Shown: positions 21,901-32,955, numbered from the stretch's first letter. The stretch: DNA of 64,000 bases from Diphasiastrum complanatum (GCA_029204225.1 CM055102.1:6901775-6965774), one strand, 5' to 3'. Made by a program: numbers and translations. Notes: a model not told the origin generated them from the letters alone.

Positions 21901-23069
21901 ATTGTTCTCTCAATTTTCTAGCAACAAATTCTTTTTTGACCTAGTTCCTTGAAGAGGCATTTCAAGACCAGTTTTAGGCTGTCCACTATGAAGTAGTATA
22001 ATCAAAGTGTCCACAACCTATGGTTTTTAGATTGTCTGCATTGTTAAAATTGATCATTTAGCATACTGATTCAAAAGCTAGAAAATCTGGAGGTTTCATT
22101 TGCATGTGGTCATGATTCGTTCAGCATAGGAAGGAACCTTTTTTCTTACCTTTGATGAGCATATATTACTGTTTTGGAGTTCTATGAGCTAGAGTCATTA
22201 TAGAGACATAAAATGTGATGGGCTTCAGATTTTACAAACACGAGTATCAACTATGAAAGTAAGTAGAATACTTCTACAATGATGTGATTTGAAGCTGGAA
22301 GGTGAAGGAAGTTCACTCCATTTTTTACACCAATTTTGATGAACTCTTGATCTGTGTGCCGATTGGAGAGAGGGTGTTGGTAACATTTTTCATGATCATT
22401 GTGGCAGACATGAGTAGTACTTCTAGAACTATAATTATGCTTTTAAAAGCTGCAGCAGCTGTCTTATTCCCAGAATGTCAGGGTTTCACAATGACTTGTG
22501 GCGATGATCAAAACTTAGTGTCTCCAGCTTACAACTTATTGCTCAAACTGCAGGACGTGGTTGGTGCAGAGTACTTATTCTCCTTTGGAATTGGGACCAT
22601 GGGCACTACGTTAATAGTCACATCACTATATTATGCTTTCCTTCTTTTGCGTGGGAAACCATGGCCATCATTTCAAATAAGCAAGGCCTCTTTTCCTGCA
22701 CTGACCACTGGCCTCTTTTGGAGTGCAGGAAATTATTGCAGGTGGGCTTTTTTCTTGCTTTAAGTTTTTGTATAGGTTGGCTTTACTCTTTGGAACCCTC
22801 AAGCTTTTGGTTAGCAGACAAACCATTGATAATCCAGAACTTCTAACATGTAAGTTGGCTTTCTGATATGCAGCATATATGCAACTTTATATCTTGGGAT
22901 GGCCTTGGGTTGGCCTCTAGTCCAATGCCAGCTTCTCATAAGTGCAATGTGGGCTGTCTTCTACTTCAAAGAGACAGAGGGGAAGACAGCAGCTCTTGTA
23001 CTAATGGTATCTTCTTTGACGGTTGTGTTGGGAGCTATTATGCTGTCGTGGTTTGGAACAGTTGGTTAG
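14210..23069 (+). CDS. TMEM144: TMEM144-family multi-pass membrane protein, intact six-exon host gene (365 aa)
   Basis: The coding exons are 14210-14270, 17342-17454, 18050-18176, 21225-21637, 22554-22741 and 22874-23069. Spliced, they give one frame of 366 codons including TAG, close to the usual length of about 345 residues for this family (PF07857, in the drug/metabolite transporter superfamily). TMEM144 proteins are predicted ten-helix carriers, carbohydrate transporters by family inference; the substrate is unknown. Visible features are a start MEEWLGISAALGSIIFFGSY, the motif VPIK at residues 22-25 and its counterpart VPLK at 231-234 in the second half-repeat, FGEP at 112-115, a hydrophilic loop at about 143-212, and a hydrophobic C-terminus ending MLSWFGTVG. 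The start was chosen because it opens the first helix at once, as in the family. Four introns are GT-AG; intron 4 is GC-AG. Introns 1 and 3 hold foldback elements. No frameshift or stop was found. Confidence 0.88.
16198..16803. mobile_element. Foldback/MULE-like non-autonomous element in intron 1 (606 bp)
   Basis: A perfect 9 bp direct repeat GGTTATGTT flanks it (16189-16197 and 16804-16812). Its ends form an inverted repeat around GTTGCAG...CTGCAAC. Both ends are packed with GC-rich palindromes (CGGATCGCGATCCG, TTCCGGAA, words of GATCCG). A T-run follows the left end (16287-16304) and an A-run precedes the right end (16727-16739). A 9 bp target duplication is typical of Mutator-like elements. 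Inside, an open reverse frame of 125 codons has no domain I recognise. Confidence 0.75.
17342..17454 (+). CDS. TMEM144: TMEM144-like gene, coding exon 2
   Basis: Acceptor TTTGTGCAG|CGG, donor TACTTG|GTATTA. It encodes AVPIKLPHVVEARVDPVVFQ and FYKSIACFLTSWLLLLYL, that is the VPxK motif and the second helix. Ends in phase 0. Confidence 0.9.
18050..18176 (+). CDS. TMEM144: TMEM144-like gene, coding exon 3
   Basis: Acceptor GTTTTTCAG|CCA, donor CTAAGTG|GTACAT. It encodes FTWWGILGGAMWVFNGIGAI and ITWAGIGAAQAIWSGLS, two glycine-rich helices. Ends in phase 1. Confidence 0.9.
18920..18997 (+). repeat. (CT)38 microsatellite in intron 3
   Basis: An uninterrupted CT run of about 77 bases within intron 3 of the TMEM144-like gene. 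Confidence 0.96.
20385..20953. mobile_element. Foldback element with GAACCGT palindromes in intron 3
   Basis: GC-rich ends are built from copies of ACGGTTCT/AGAACCGT in both orientations. The right end holds a perfect hairpin with 20 bp arms and a 3 base loop (20885-20904 and 20908-20927). Inside these lie inverted AT-rich blocks (TTAATTAATTAATAAATTGA on the left, TCAATCAATTAATTAATTA on the right), and the core is a CTGTGAAAT minisatellite. Imperfect 9 bp flanks ATAGTGGAA (20354) and ATGGTGGAG (20954) could be a decayed target duplication. Confidence 0.65.
20530..20830 (+). repeat. CATCTGTGAAAT minisatellite
   Basis: Words of ATCTGT(G/C)AAATC recur more than 20 times with irregular spacing, giving a spurious open frame rich in KSVKSS and CEIC. 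It forms the core of the intron 3 foldback element. Confidence 0.85.
21225..21637 (+). CDS. TMEM144: TMEM144-like gene, coding exon 4
   Basis: Acceptor GATGTGATAG|TATTTA. It encodes YFWGAYVFGEPVES, a helix (ALLVMALGMVGVALAAA), the long hydrophilic loop and the start of the second repeat (GSLMVPLKYAHK). The 3' boundary AAG|GCAAGC is a GC-type donor; no GT donor is available nearby that keeps the frame. Confidence 0.88.
22554..22741 (+). CDS. TMEM144: TMEM144-like gene, coding exon 5
   Basis: Acceptor AAACTGCAG|GAC, donor TTGCAG|GTGGGC. It encodes VVGAEYLFSFGIGTMGTTLI, ending at SAGNYC plus two bases of the next Ser codon. Followed by a short 132 bp intron. Confidence 0.9.
22874..23069 (+). 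CDS. TMEM144: TMEM144-like gene, terminal coding exon 6
   Basis: Acceptor GATATGCAG|CAT. It encodes IYATLYLGMALGWPLVQC and AVFYFKETEGKTAALVLM, ending FGTVG and TAG. The last two helices of the carrier. Confidence 0.9.
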
Positions 23070-23140
23070 AATGTGCAGACAGGGAAGCCTACGACTCCCG
23101 TGGATATCTAATTTTTTTATTATTGTGTGCAAACAATCTT

Positions 23141-23146
23141 AATAAA
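23141..23146 (+). terminator. Candidate polyadenylation signal of the TMEM144-like gene
   Basis: AATAAA lies 72 bases after the stop codon, the first such hexamer downstream. The cleavage site is not determined. Confidence 0.5.
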
Positions 23147-23726
23147 TGGCAAGCACTTTATTTGGGAAAATCAAGATTTGGATGAAGTTACTTTGATGAG
23201 GCAGCCTATTGGCAGATTAAACTCACATTGGAACGAGGTAAATCGTCACTGGAACCTGACATATTGATCGCAATTCAAAACTTAAGCTCTGGGAAGCTTC
23301 AATTAATTCATCGGCAGCAGTGAATGGGAGCAAAACATTCCGTTTTAGCATATTTCAAGACGACATTGGATTAATTAATACTTATCTATTATTCTTCTTC
23401 ATAAGGTGGACGAGGGAGTTAAATCTGCACAAAAATGTGCAACATTGTTTTTGCCATGTGCAAAAGCTCTTCCCATTTTACATTTCTTTGAATACCTTGG
23501 GATAAATTGGCAATAATTTTCTGTATAATGGAAGCTATCTAACATGCTCTTTTAAGAGGATCCGGAAGACAACAGGAGCCTCCTTTGAAAGCCCAAGTTA
23601 ATGAAACAACATGAATAACAAGATCTATATATGACCATTTATTTTATTGTGATGCACATTTGTTTGAGCTCCACATCATTGTTGACTTTATAAACCATTG
23701 TGCACATTAAATGGTTTCTTAACCTG
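23147..23726. other. 3' flank of the TMEM144-like gene; no gene seen
   Basis: AT-rich sequence between the gene and the Gypsy gag remnant. Short open frames have no recognisable domain. Confidence 0.4.
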
Positions 23727-23813
23727 GATCGTGATGATAAGCTAGACTGGTCCATATTGAAATCATCCTTTATCAAGTGTTTCAAGCCCTTTTGTTTGAT
23801 AGAGAGTTCTTTT
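23727..23813 (+). pseudogene. Gypsy gag fragment, left part (interrupted by LARD)
   Basis: The frame reads DRDDKLDWSILKSSFIKCFK then PFCLIESSF, the W--LK--F---F pattern of the retrotransposon gag domain. It continues in the same orientation at 29328 (VKRVISK...) on the other side of the LARD. The last five bases CTTTT are the left copy of its target-site duplication. Confidence 0.65.
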
Positions 23814-24284
23814 AGTTGAAATTCTATTAGGATCTAGTGCAATATGCAGATCACATCAGACAATCACCATAGCCACTCCTCACAAGCTCTCAAAGATGGC
23901 ACAACAAAAGTTAAGTCTATTATGAAGAAACATTGTACATATAGCAAAGCCCCAAACTGCATGGGCTTAACAGGTGTTACTAAATTGGCCTACCACCTGC
24001 CAAACTAGAGTTAGGCCCAATATGGCCACATATCCAGACAAACCCAGGACATGCCCCTAAGTATAGCATAATGGACTCAAAATCACTATACAGGCTAATT
24101 TCTTCCTACGTGTGGCTACCCGGCTAACCCAAGTAGCCGTCTACGGGATCAGTTTCCGATTAATATAATGGGTCACATCTCGATCACAACCATATACAGT
24201 AAAACAAATAAATTGTACACTAATTACATCATCACATTTAGAGCTTACATAAAATGTATATCAGATTAACTCTGATTTCTAACT
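23814..24284 (-). repeat. LARD 3' LTR (left copy)
   Basis: Starts AGTTGAAATTCT and ends GATTTCTAACT on the forward strand. Preceded by the target duplication CTTTT. Confidence 0.88.
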
Positions 24285-24296
24285 CTCTCCCTTAAG
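24285..24296 (-). other. Polypurine tract of the LARD
   Basis: Reverse strand CTTAAGGGAGAG directly precedes the 3' LTR, the expected primer site for plus-strand synthesis. Confidence 0.7.
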
Positions 24297-27200
24297 CTCA
24301 AATGTGATAAGAGTAAAAAAACAATATATTGCAGCAGCATTTGGAGTGTACAAAAGATGTTATGCATATCACAGCTACCATGTACTTGACTCACACTCAA
24401 GCACACCAACAAACCACCAGGTTTGACTCACAAAGTATCATGTAAACACAATGCTCATACAGAGAGTCTACCATACTCTCGACCAACTGACTCGTCCTCA
24501 ATCCGACTTGAACACAAGTGGACCACATGAGCGACATGGCTCAAACTGAGGAAATCCCACTGCCACCATGAGACTTACATCCTCCATCTAGCTAGGCTGA
24601 CATCCTATCAGACACTTACAAGTATGAACTTGTAAAGCTGACATAAATGAGTAGCTGAGGCTCAACCTAAGGAAATCTTACTGCCACCATAAGATTGCAC
24701 CCTCACTAGATAGACAGCTAGTAGACAATGACAAGTCAATGAGCATAAATGACTACTTTGTTTCACTGTAGCAAATGCACAACCACATAAAACTTTGACT
24801 CAGATCTAGACTTCCATGACAAGGCAACATGCAAGCCCACACACACTCATACAAACCAACACGAATGATAAAGCATCAAATACATGACCAAGGCCTTCCC
24901 ATAAGTGGTATCCTGTCACTTGTGCCACCTGTAGATCCCCTGCTACACCACTGGTCACCAAATCAGGTCCTCAACCATGGCCTGCACCTGTACCAAGATG
25001 CTCTCACATCCAAGCATATCCAACTATCCAATAAGTCCTGAAAGCTGATCTCCATCCATTCTCCATGCACTAAGCACAAGAGTCTACCAAGGACTCAATG
25101 AATGAATGTACACAAACCTCACCATAGGCTATACCTGAGTAGCTCGCCCACCTTCCAGAGATACTTATGATGATTTGCCTATCCTACATCCCATGTAGGT
25201 TCAACTTCCCATGCTTGACATTGCCAACTCTGATTTGACCAGTATATAGGCCTCCAACTAAGGAGCCTATCTCCCCACAACTTTATCCATCATAGCGTCC
25301 AAGCCAAAGCAAATGCAAACTAGATGCACTATCGTGATGAATAACTCACCCACGACCCATAGCATATCAGGTGGGATAGCTCCAGAACCCTGTACCTTGT
25401 ACAATCTGATCACCAAGTATCCATTACCCGCTAATAGCTCCCCAAGAATCTGTCCACCTATAGTGCAACTAGACTCCAACTGGATCTAACTAAAACTGCA
25501 TCCTGCTTACCAAATAATGATGGATAGACACAACATGTGATGCCAACCTGGAGATCACTATGCATATAACCATGCAGCTCACCTGATTACTCACCAAAGT
25601 ATCAGCTATCACTCCTTGAGCAACCATCACCATCCTTGCTGGCTCACAACCATGGGCATGCTAGATCCACATCACCCTGTAATGCTCTCCATGCCCTCAG
25701 GATATGTACCATCACAAGTACACTCCATGCCACCTACCTCCAAGTAGGCATGACCCATCCCTAGGTCACCACATGATGCACCAGCTAAAGAACATCATCC
25801 ATACATCAAATGCCATATCATATCTGAGCAACTGTAGCATCTCCCTGAGTGCCACCCCAATGGACTCGTCATCCACATACTATGCTCACCTGATGTCTCC
25901 GATCCTGGTCACCATCCTACTAGACAAGCCAAACTCCAAAGCATCACCTGCTCCACCTGGCTTCTAGCATTTGCTCGCTCTCCTTGTCTATGTGCCACTC
26001 GACACCATGCCACCGCAAGCATATCTCTGAGTCGCCGCTCACAGGATCCTGAGACTACTGTCTCCCTGATCGTACTGAGGTATATGGCTCTAAGTGACTC
26101 CCACTAGGCTTATCCCTAATCTCACCACTTGAGAGTCTGCACCCTGGAAATTTCAACACCTGTGCTAAGCCTAGACTCTTGCAAATACAGCCAAATGCAT
26201 GAAAGCTATAGATAGCTTATCCACGCTTGTGATGGTAGATGTCTCCCCATTGATGCCAATGTCCAAAACTGGCCCCCTGCTATAATGCCAACTTGTACTC
26301 CCAAATAAGCACACCATGAAGTCCTCGCCATCATTGTCCCCTCTAGTAGATCGCTAGCAAAACACCCATCATAGTGTTTGCCCTCCGATCATACCCCGTG
26401 CAATCTCCATCAGCTCTCCAACCTAGAGCTGGCTCTCAAAGCTTCACGCTTTGACCATTTGCGTTTGTAGCTTCCCGATTCCATTATGAATCCCACCTGT
26501 AAGTCTTGCCCATGCCAATGACTCAAGTCCAATATGAAATAGCTGCCCCCTGATGATCATCTCATGTCATCTTGCAGTGCTATTCCTACCAGATATTCCA
26601 ATGCCATCCCTGATCACAAAGATCTGCCCACCTATATTCTCCCAAGCTAGCTCCAAGCTACTCCTGTGAATGGTTCCAAACCACTCTCTGAGAATACACT
26701 GAGATGTGAACTCCAAAGCCACCATCAAGTCCCTCACATGATTGTGCATGCCAATATCCTTCCAAGTAAACCTGTGAAATCTTCCGCCCAAACCAAATGA
26801 TCTACACCCTATCATCACTGAAATCTGCATTCCTGATGCAATACTGATATGGCAAATTGACTTGACTTACTCAAACTGGCAGTTGAAGTGTATCTCCTCG
26901 ATGACAAACCTAATACATTGCTCCACAACTACAATGGCTTGATCAAAATTGACTTACTGACTACAAAACCGCAAAATCATCACACTAGCCCTGCTATCAT
27001 CAGAGAGCAATTTGCTTTCCTTGTCATGAAGGTTTTTTTTATGAGCAAGGGTTTCAAGAAGGAAAATTGTGAATCTTGCGAAGTATGCAAGTGTTTTCTG
27101 TCATGTTTGAATCCACAGTTGAGCACCCTAATGTGGTGAATCCACAAGAAAATGGCCATAGACAGCCACTGGGCACAGAGAGAACTGGAGCGGTTTAGGC

Positions 27201-28840
27201 AAATCGACCATAGTTGTTTTTTTGAAGGAAGCTTGGAAGAGAGGAGGAGTGAACTATCCGACGAGGAGGCGCAACCTCGCGCCAAAGTGTGATTATCGAC
27301 CTGTTCTTTATCCTCTGCGTGTCCCACACACAGCTCATCCAATGCAAGTCCGCTATCTTGTCCAATGGCTTTCAACTGGCACCACCTCGCACTTCTATCA
27401 CCTGTGACCACCAAAATGTGTGTATCTCCAAGCTAGCCCATATTTTTCTCTGAACAAGAAATTTCTAAGCTACAGATGCGTGTGTCAATGCAGCTATCAC
27501 TTGACTCGACAATGCCAGTACCGATCATCCTTGTGAGAGTGTTCCCCCAAAGCGCCACTTGATGTTGGCTGGGTCGAACCCCAAAAGTTGAGCATGATCA
27601 CAAGAATTTTTCACCTGTAATCGGCGTACCATGCCTACCTCTCACCTGTGATTGCTTGCCCTCTCAAAATTTCCGTCAATGATGAGTAGTCACGCCGTCA
27701 AACTGCACTTTCGTCGCCAATACTAGCTTTCTCCACACAATTCCACTACCTTTCGCCCCCATACTGCATTTACCACTTCCAAACACCCTGTTACCCTGTC
27801 AGGAGTAAGTAACAAGGATTCCAAAGTGATAATGCCTCATTGTAGTTTCTTGTAGCAGGTTTCACCAGCCAAAAATAGCCCCGAATTTGGCCCTACAATA
27901 TCCAAATAGCGAATGACTAGGTCACTCGCACTCCACTCGATTGAATGGTGACGAAAACAACCCAAAACACCTTTTTCCCTGCTCTGTGATGTCGCTCTGT
28001 CCACTGGCTTTGAGCAGCCAATTTCATTGGTCATTTTGGCCAAAAGATGGCCTAAAAAGGTGCCTTCTAGCCTTAGTTAGGCCCTTCCAAAAAATGACTT
28101 GCAAATTTGAACTATAACTTCATTTAGAAGTTTTTAATGAAGAAATGGCATTTTTGAAAATTCGGGTCCAATTTGATTTTCAAGGTGAAGATTTTTATTG
28201 AGGTTGAAGGTCGATTTGCACTTCAACTCCCTTCAAGCCCTTTCATTTTTCCTTTCACCTCAATCCAATGGTTCGTTTGGATCTTATGGTCCACACTGCT
28301 CCTTAAGCCTTTGATCTCGACCGTAAATAAGCCTCCTTCTTGATCCAATGACCAGTTCTGCATGCGCGCGTTAAATTGATGTCCTCCGGCCGTGGACTCC
28401 CTGCATGCGCTATGGATCACTCATGGTGAGGGCACTTTTTGGCAATTCACAGAATCGCTCCTTTCTCCTAACACTATAAATGGATTTCAAAATCCTCTCA
28501 AACCTGAGATGCTACTACCCTGCTCCACCTTTAGATCCACTTCACTCAATAATTGATGGACTATCAAAGAAGTTTTGGCCAAGTTTCCGTCACAGCTGCT
28601 TTTCGAAGCAATACACCATTTTTGAGCAATTTTTTAGAATTCTTCCAAGAATTCTCCAACGACAATCATTCTAATCTTCCCCAAAGCTTTGATCGAAGGA
28701 ACTTTGTTGTCTCTAGCCATCCGGACTGCTTATACCCCTTATGGAGTCCTCTCTCCTGAGACGCTTTGAGTGCTATTTCTCTTGGTGAAAGACGTTATCC
28801 CATAGCTCCATCGGAGCGTGCATACCTGCATCACTCTGCC
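24297..28840. other. Non-coding interior of the LARD
   Basis: Rich in CACATCC, CATGCA and ACCTG words. Local imperfect duplication occurs near 24540-24720 (GGAAATCCCACTGCCACCAT and GGAAATCTTACTGCCACCAT). Several open frames of 60-144 codons lack any known domain. Nothing else is supported. Confidence 0.65.
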
Positions 28841-28852
28841 GCTCTGATACCA
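28841..28852 (-). other. Primer-binding site of the LARD
   Basis: GCTCTGATACCA forward (TGGTATCAGAGC reverse) touches the LTR with no spacer. This independently fixes AGTT as the true LTR edge. Confidence 0.9.
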
Positions 28853-29327
28853 AGTTGAAATTCTGTTAGGATCTAGTGCAGTATGCAAATCACATCACAC
28901 AATCACCATAGCCACTCCTCACAAGCTCTCAAAGATGGCACAACAAAATTTAAGTCTATTATGAAGAATCACTGTACATATAACAAAGCCCCAAACTGCA
29001 TGGGCTCAACAGGTGTCACTAAACTGGCCTACCACCTGCCAAACTAGAGTTAGGCCCAATATGGCCACATGTACTGACAAACCCAGGACATGCCCCCGAG
29101 TATAGCATAATGAACTCAAATCACTGTACAGGCTCATTTCTTCCTACGTGTGGCTATCTGACTAACCTAAGTAGCCATCTATGGGATCAGTGTCCGATCA
29201 ATATATCCTAATGGGTCACGTCCCGATCGCAACCATATACAGTAAACCAAATAAATTGTACACTAATTACATCATCACATTTAGAGCTTATATAGAATGT
29301 ATATAAGATTAACTCTGATTTCTAACT
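28853..29327 (-). repeat. LARD 5' LTR (right copy)
   Basis: Begins AGTTGAAATTCT after the PBS and ends GATTTCTAACT before the target duplication CTTTT. On the reverse strand the LTR opens AGTTAGAAATCAG. Confidence 0.88.
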
Positions 29328-29700
29328 CTTTTGTCAAACGAGTAATATCAAAATGAAAAAAGACGGACGCGTACAAGACTGTATTGAGCGTTTTAAACAT
29401 TTAAAAGGTCAAGTTCAAGAGCAACCCACCAAACAAATGCTGATCATCTAGTTCCTAGTCGGACTTCCACGATGGATTAAACAAGAGCTTCGACCTAATG
29501 ATGAATATACGAGCTTACAGTTAGCTATGTCTAATGCCATCCGGGAGGAAGACGAAGGATCCGATGTAGGAAACAGAGAGCACATCATGCTACTATCCAT
29601 GAATTGAAGCTGAACAAAGATACTTGAGCTCAACTTTGGAAATCACAGATGGAGATGCTTAACCAGCAACACCAAATGCAAATGGAGAAACCCACTAACT
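29328..29700 (+). pseudogene. Gypsy gag fragment, right part
   Basis: It continues the gag domain: VKRVIS, then after a one-base shift DGRVQDCIERFKHLKGQVQE, then a stop, FLVGLPRWIKQELRPNDEYT and SLQLAMSNAIREEDEG. The order F--L--QV, F--GLP--I---L, SL--A---A---E is that of Ty3/Gypsy gag. It ends where the reverse Copia family A begins near 29705. Confidence 0.78.
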
Positions 29701-29714
29701 TGTTTCGAGACAAA

Positions 29715-30420
29715 GTGAGATGATGATTCGAATGATTACCATCTTTGTCACAGGTGCAAAGGTCTCATCATAGTCAACCCCTTGTTGTTGAGCATATCCT
29801 TTTGCCACTAGCGTTGCCTTGTACTTGCTGATAGATCCATCTTGGTTTGTCTTCACCTTGAAGATCCATTTGCATCTCATAGCTTTCTTATCCTTAGGTA
29901 ACTCCACCAATCTCCATGTTCCATTCTTCATAAGAGCTTGATACTCAAGATCCATTGCTTGGATCCAGTCCTCTTCTTTCCTTGTGTCATCTACACTTGT
30001 AGGTTCATCAAAAGAGGTTAGGAAAGCAACATAATTTCCAGAAACAACTTGCTTACCCTTTTCATCATATGTGAGCCTTGAAGGTAATTGTCTTTCCCTT
30101 GATGCTCTCCTTGGCTTTTGACTTGATGAAGGTCCATCATCATCACACCATCTATAGTAGAATCCTTTCCATCAACATCAAGAATGTTAGATCCATCCAC
30201 ACCTTTATCAATCATGCTTGAAGACACTTTTGGAATGTTCCCCTCATAAAAAATGACATCTCTACCAGCAATCACTTTGTTAGTAGAAGGAATGTAAACC
30301 TTGTAGGCTTTCCTCACCTCACTATATCCAACAGAAATACCTCTTCTTGAAGATGGATCCTCCTTGGTCCTATCATCAAGAGTAATGTTGACATAGCATG
30401 TGCATTGTCGCAACATACCA
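29715..30420 (-). pseudogene. Copia family A (reverse): integrase C-terminus and reverse transcriptase N-terminus
   Basis: Reading down from 30420: YVNITLDDRTKEDPSSRRGI, VGYSEVRKAYKVYIPSTNK, linker, then WIQAMDLEYQALMKNGTWRL, KDKKAMRCKWIFKVK, LVAKGYAQQQGVDYDETFAP and VTKMVIIRIIIS. These are fingers motifs of Copia reverse transcriptase. The sequence breaks off at about 29715, before the catalytic YVDD. A frameshift lies in the linker near 30140. Sister of the forward copy at 1-805. Confidence 0.9.
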
Positions 30421-31398
<978 letters not shown>

Positions 31399-31479
31399 AT
31401 GGGAGAATGAAATGTAATTACTCAAACACACCTCTAGGACCATCCTCATCAAGAGTAAGATTACCTTGCTCGTCTCCTT

Positions 31480-31912
31480 AATCTCTCTTCTTTTTGTAGC
31501 ACTTACTTGTAAAGTGTCCTTTGATGCCACAATAGAAGCACTTGAGCTTTAATCTATCCTTCTTTTTGCCACTTGAAGAAGCATCCACTTGATCTTGTCC
31601 TTTAGAGCACTTACTTTTGATTTTGCCCTCGAATTTGCCCTTTGTGAATATAGCCTCCTCTTGAAGTGTCGATGTAGATCCACCTCTTGCTTGAAGCCTA
31701 TATTATTCATTGATCAAGATCTCTTAAAGATCCATCAAACTTGGCAAAGTATCTTGAATAGCAATACTTTGAACAATGTTAGCATGAGCATCCAACAATC
31801 CGTTAAGAATAATTTGAACAAGCTCTCCTTCCTTAATGCTCTCATCAATGCAAGCCAACTCATCATTCAATGCTTTCATCCTCAAAAAAAAAAGTACTTG
31901 GACTTTCTTCAT
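31480..31912 (-). pseudogene. Copia family A (reverse): gag C-terminus with zinc knuckle
   Basis: Reverse reading gives MKALNDELACIDESIKEGEL, VQIILNGLLDAHANIVQSIA and then LKCFYCGIKGHFTSKCY, a full CX2CX4HX4C zinc knuckle used for RNA packaging. It is out of frame with the gag N-terminal part at 31863-32261, showing a frameshift near 31890. Confidence 0.85.
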
Positions 31913-32261
31913 TCTTTTGCAAACAAGAAAAGAGTTGCCTTCTTAGAGTCAACACTCTAGAAGTAGACTTGGATTCATAAAGCTTATTCAATGAATCCCA
32001 AGCATCCTCAGATGAAGTACACTTACCAACTTCCTTGAGAAGCTTATTGGTAACATTCATCTTGATAATGTGTAGAGCCCTTTTGGCCCTCTTATCATAC
32101 CTCATTTGATCGTGTTGTGCTGGTCTCTCCTCCAAACCTACAAGAATATCCAAAACATCATTCATCTCAAGAAGTGATTCCATCATCACTTTCCACAATG
32201 AATAGTTACTTGAGGTAAGCCTATCATTGGCTTCCAGCATGAGTTTAATTGATGTTGCCAT
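31863..32261 (-). pseudogene. Copia family A (reverse): gag N-terminus
   Basis: Starts MATSIKLMLEANDRLTSSNY, then SLWKVMMESLLEMNDVLDIL, KRAKRALHIIKMNV, EDAWDSLNKLYESKSTSRVL. This is the UBN2/gag-polypeptide family of Copia, with the SNY-WK and AW--L---Y signatures. The start codon matches the equivalent ATG of the forward copy at 3243. Confidence 0.88.
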
Positions 32262-32574
32262 GTATCAATATCCTGATCTTCTTTTTCAACTTGTTTCAAT
32301 GCATAAAGACTCCTTTGAGCAACAACAAATGTTTTCAAAAGAAATCACAAAGATTTACTCTTCTAGCACTTATACCAAGCAAATCAACACATAGAATTAT
32401 GAAATCTTGATCAACCTATGATCTATTCTCAATCTAATGCCTTTTTCCACTTCCTAAGATTGAAACACACTCAAATGAAGTACAACAACCTCACTATCTA
32501 GAGATCCAATCAGAATTAGGGTTTTGACGAAATTACAAAAAATTGACTATTCCAAATCTACATGCAAATGCTGA
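32262..32574 (-). repeat. Family A leader (reverse), truncated
   Basis: The reverse complement of 2915-3242 of the forward copy (shared CAGCATTTGCATGTAGATTT). It stops abruptly at about 32574 and faces a forward LTR fragment. Confidence 0.8.
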
Positions 32575-32943
32575 GAATGTAACTCATGGAGAGACATATC
32601 TTCTCTCTTCTCTATCTCATTTCATGCTTATACATGGTTCTCTTGGGTTCTACTATCCATTGGTGCACTATACTTGTGATTGCATGCAATTTTATGTGTC
32701 GAATGATCTATATTTGCTATTTTTGGATCCACACATGTGAAATATAGTAGCTTGTTGGCTTTGTATGGACAAAAATAGTACTTTAACGTTTGATTCATGT
32801 TTGATCAAGTTCTATTAGAGTTTGCATCTCATTTTGTGTGTAGATGCTGATTTTTCTACATTGGTGAGATTGATAGAGTAGCTTCTTTTGTAACCCAAGA
32901 TCTTTTTGTGGATTGGATCATCATTGATCTGAAATCCTTCACA
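32575..32943 (+). repeat. Partial family A LTR (forward, 3' part)
   Basis: Matches 2275-2642 of the complete LTR (ATGGTTCTCTTGGGTTCTAC shared) and ends CCTTCACA next to a PBS. The first ~280 bp of the LTR including its TATA box are missing. Confidence 0.85.
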
Positions 32944-32955
32944 TGGTATCAGAGC
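32944..32955 (+). other. Primer-binding site, family A (forward partial copy)
   Basis: TGGTATCAGAGC next to the LTR end ACA. Confidence 0.88.

Larger units (their letters stand above)
23814..29327 (-). mobile_element. Complete non-coding LTR retrotransposon (LARD), 5514 bp, LTR ends AG...CT
   Basis: Two LTRs (23814-24284 and 28853-29327) of 471 and 475 bp are nearly identical by eye and in direct orientation. A perfect 5 bp target duplication CTTTT flanks the element (23809-23813, 29328-29332). A Met-tRNA PBS abuts the inner edge of the right LTR, and a polypurine tract abuts the left LTR, so transcription runs on the reverse strand. The LTRs start AGTTAGAAAT and end ATTTCAACT on that strand instead of TG...CA. 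The 4.6 kb interior has no gag, protease, integrase or polymerase motif in any frame. It therefore depends on proteins supplied in trans. Part of its leader (about 28060-28260) resembles the leader of Copia family F near 51600-51790. It split a Gypsy gag gene. Confidence 0.88.

Noticed and set aside
22302-22553. Upstream extension of the exon 5 frame (MKEVHSIFYTNF...)
   Set aside because: Intronic: the CTGCAG acceptor at 22553 gives the expected junction from YAHK to VVGAEY.
26980-27414. 144-codon reverse frame in the LARD
   Set aside because: No gag or pol motif and no neighbour coding; the element interior looks non-coding throughout.
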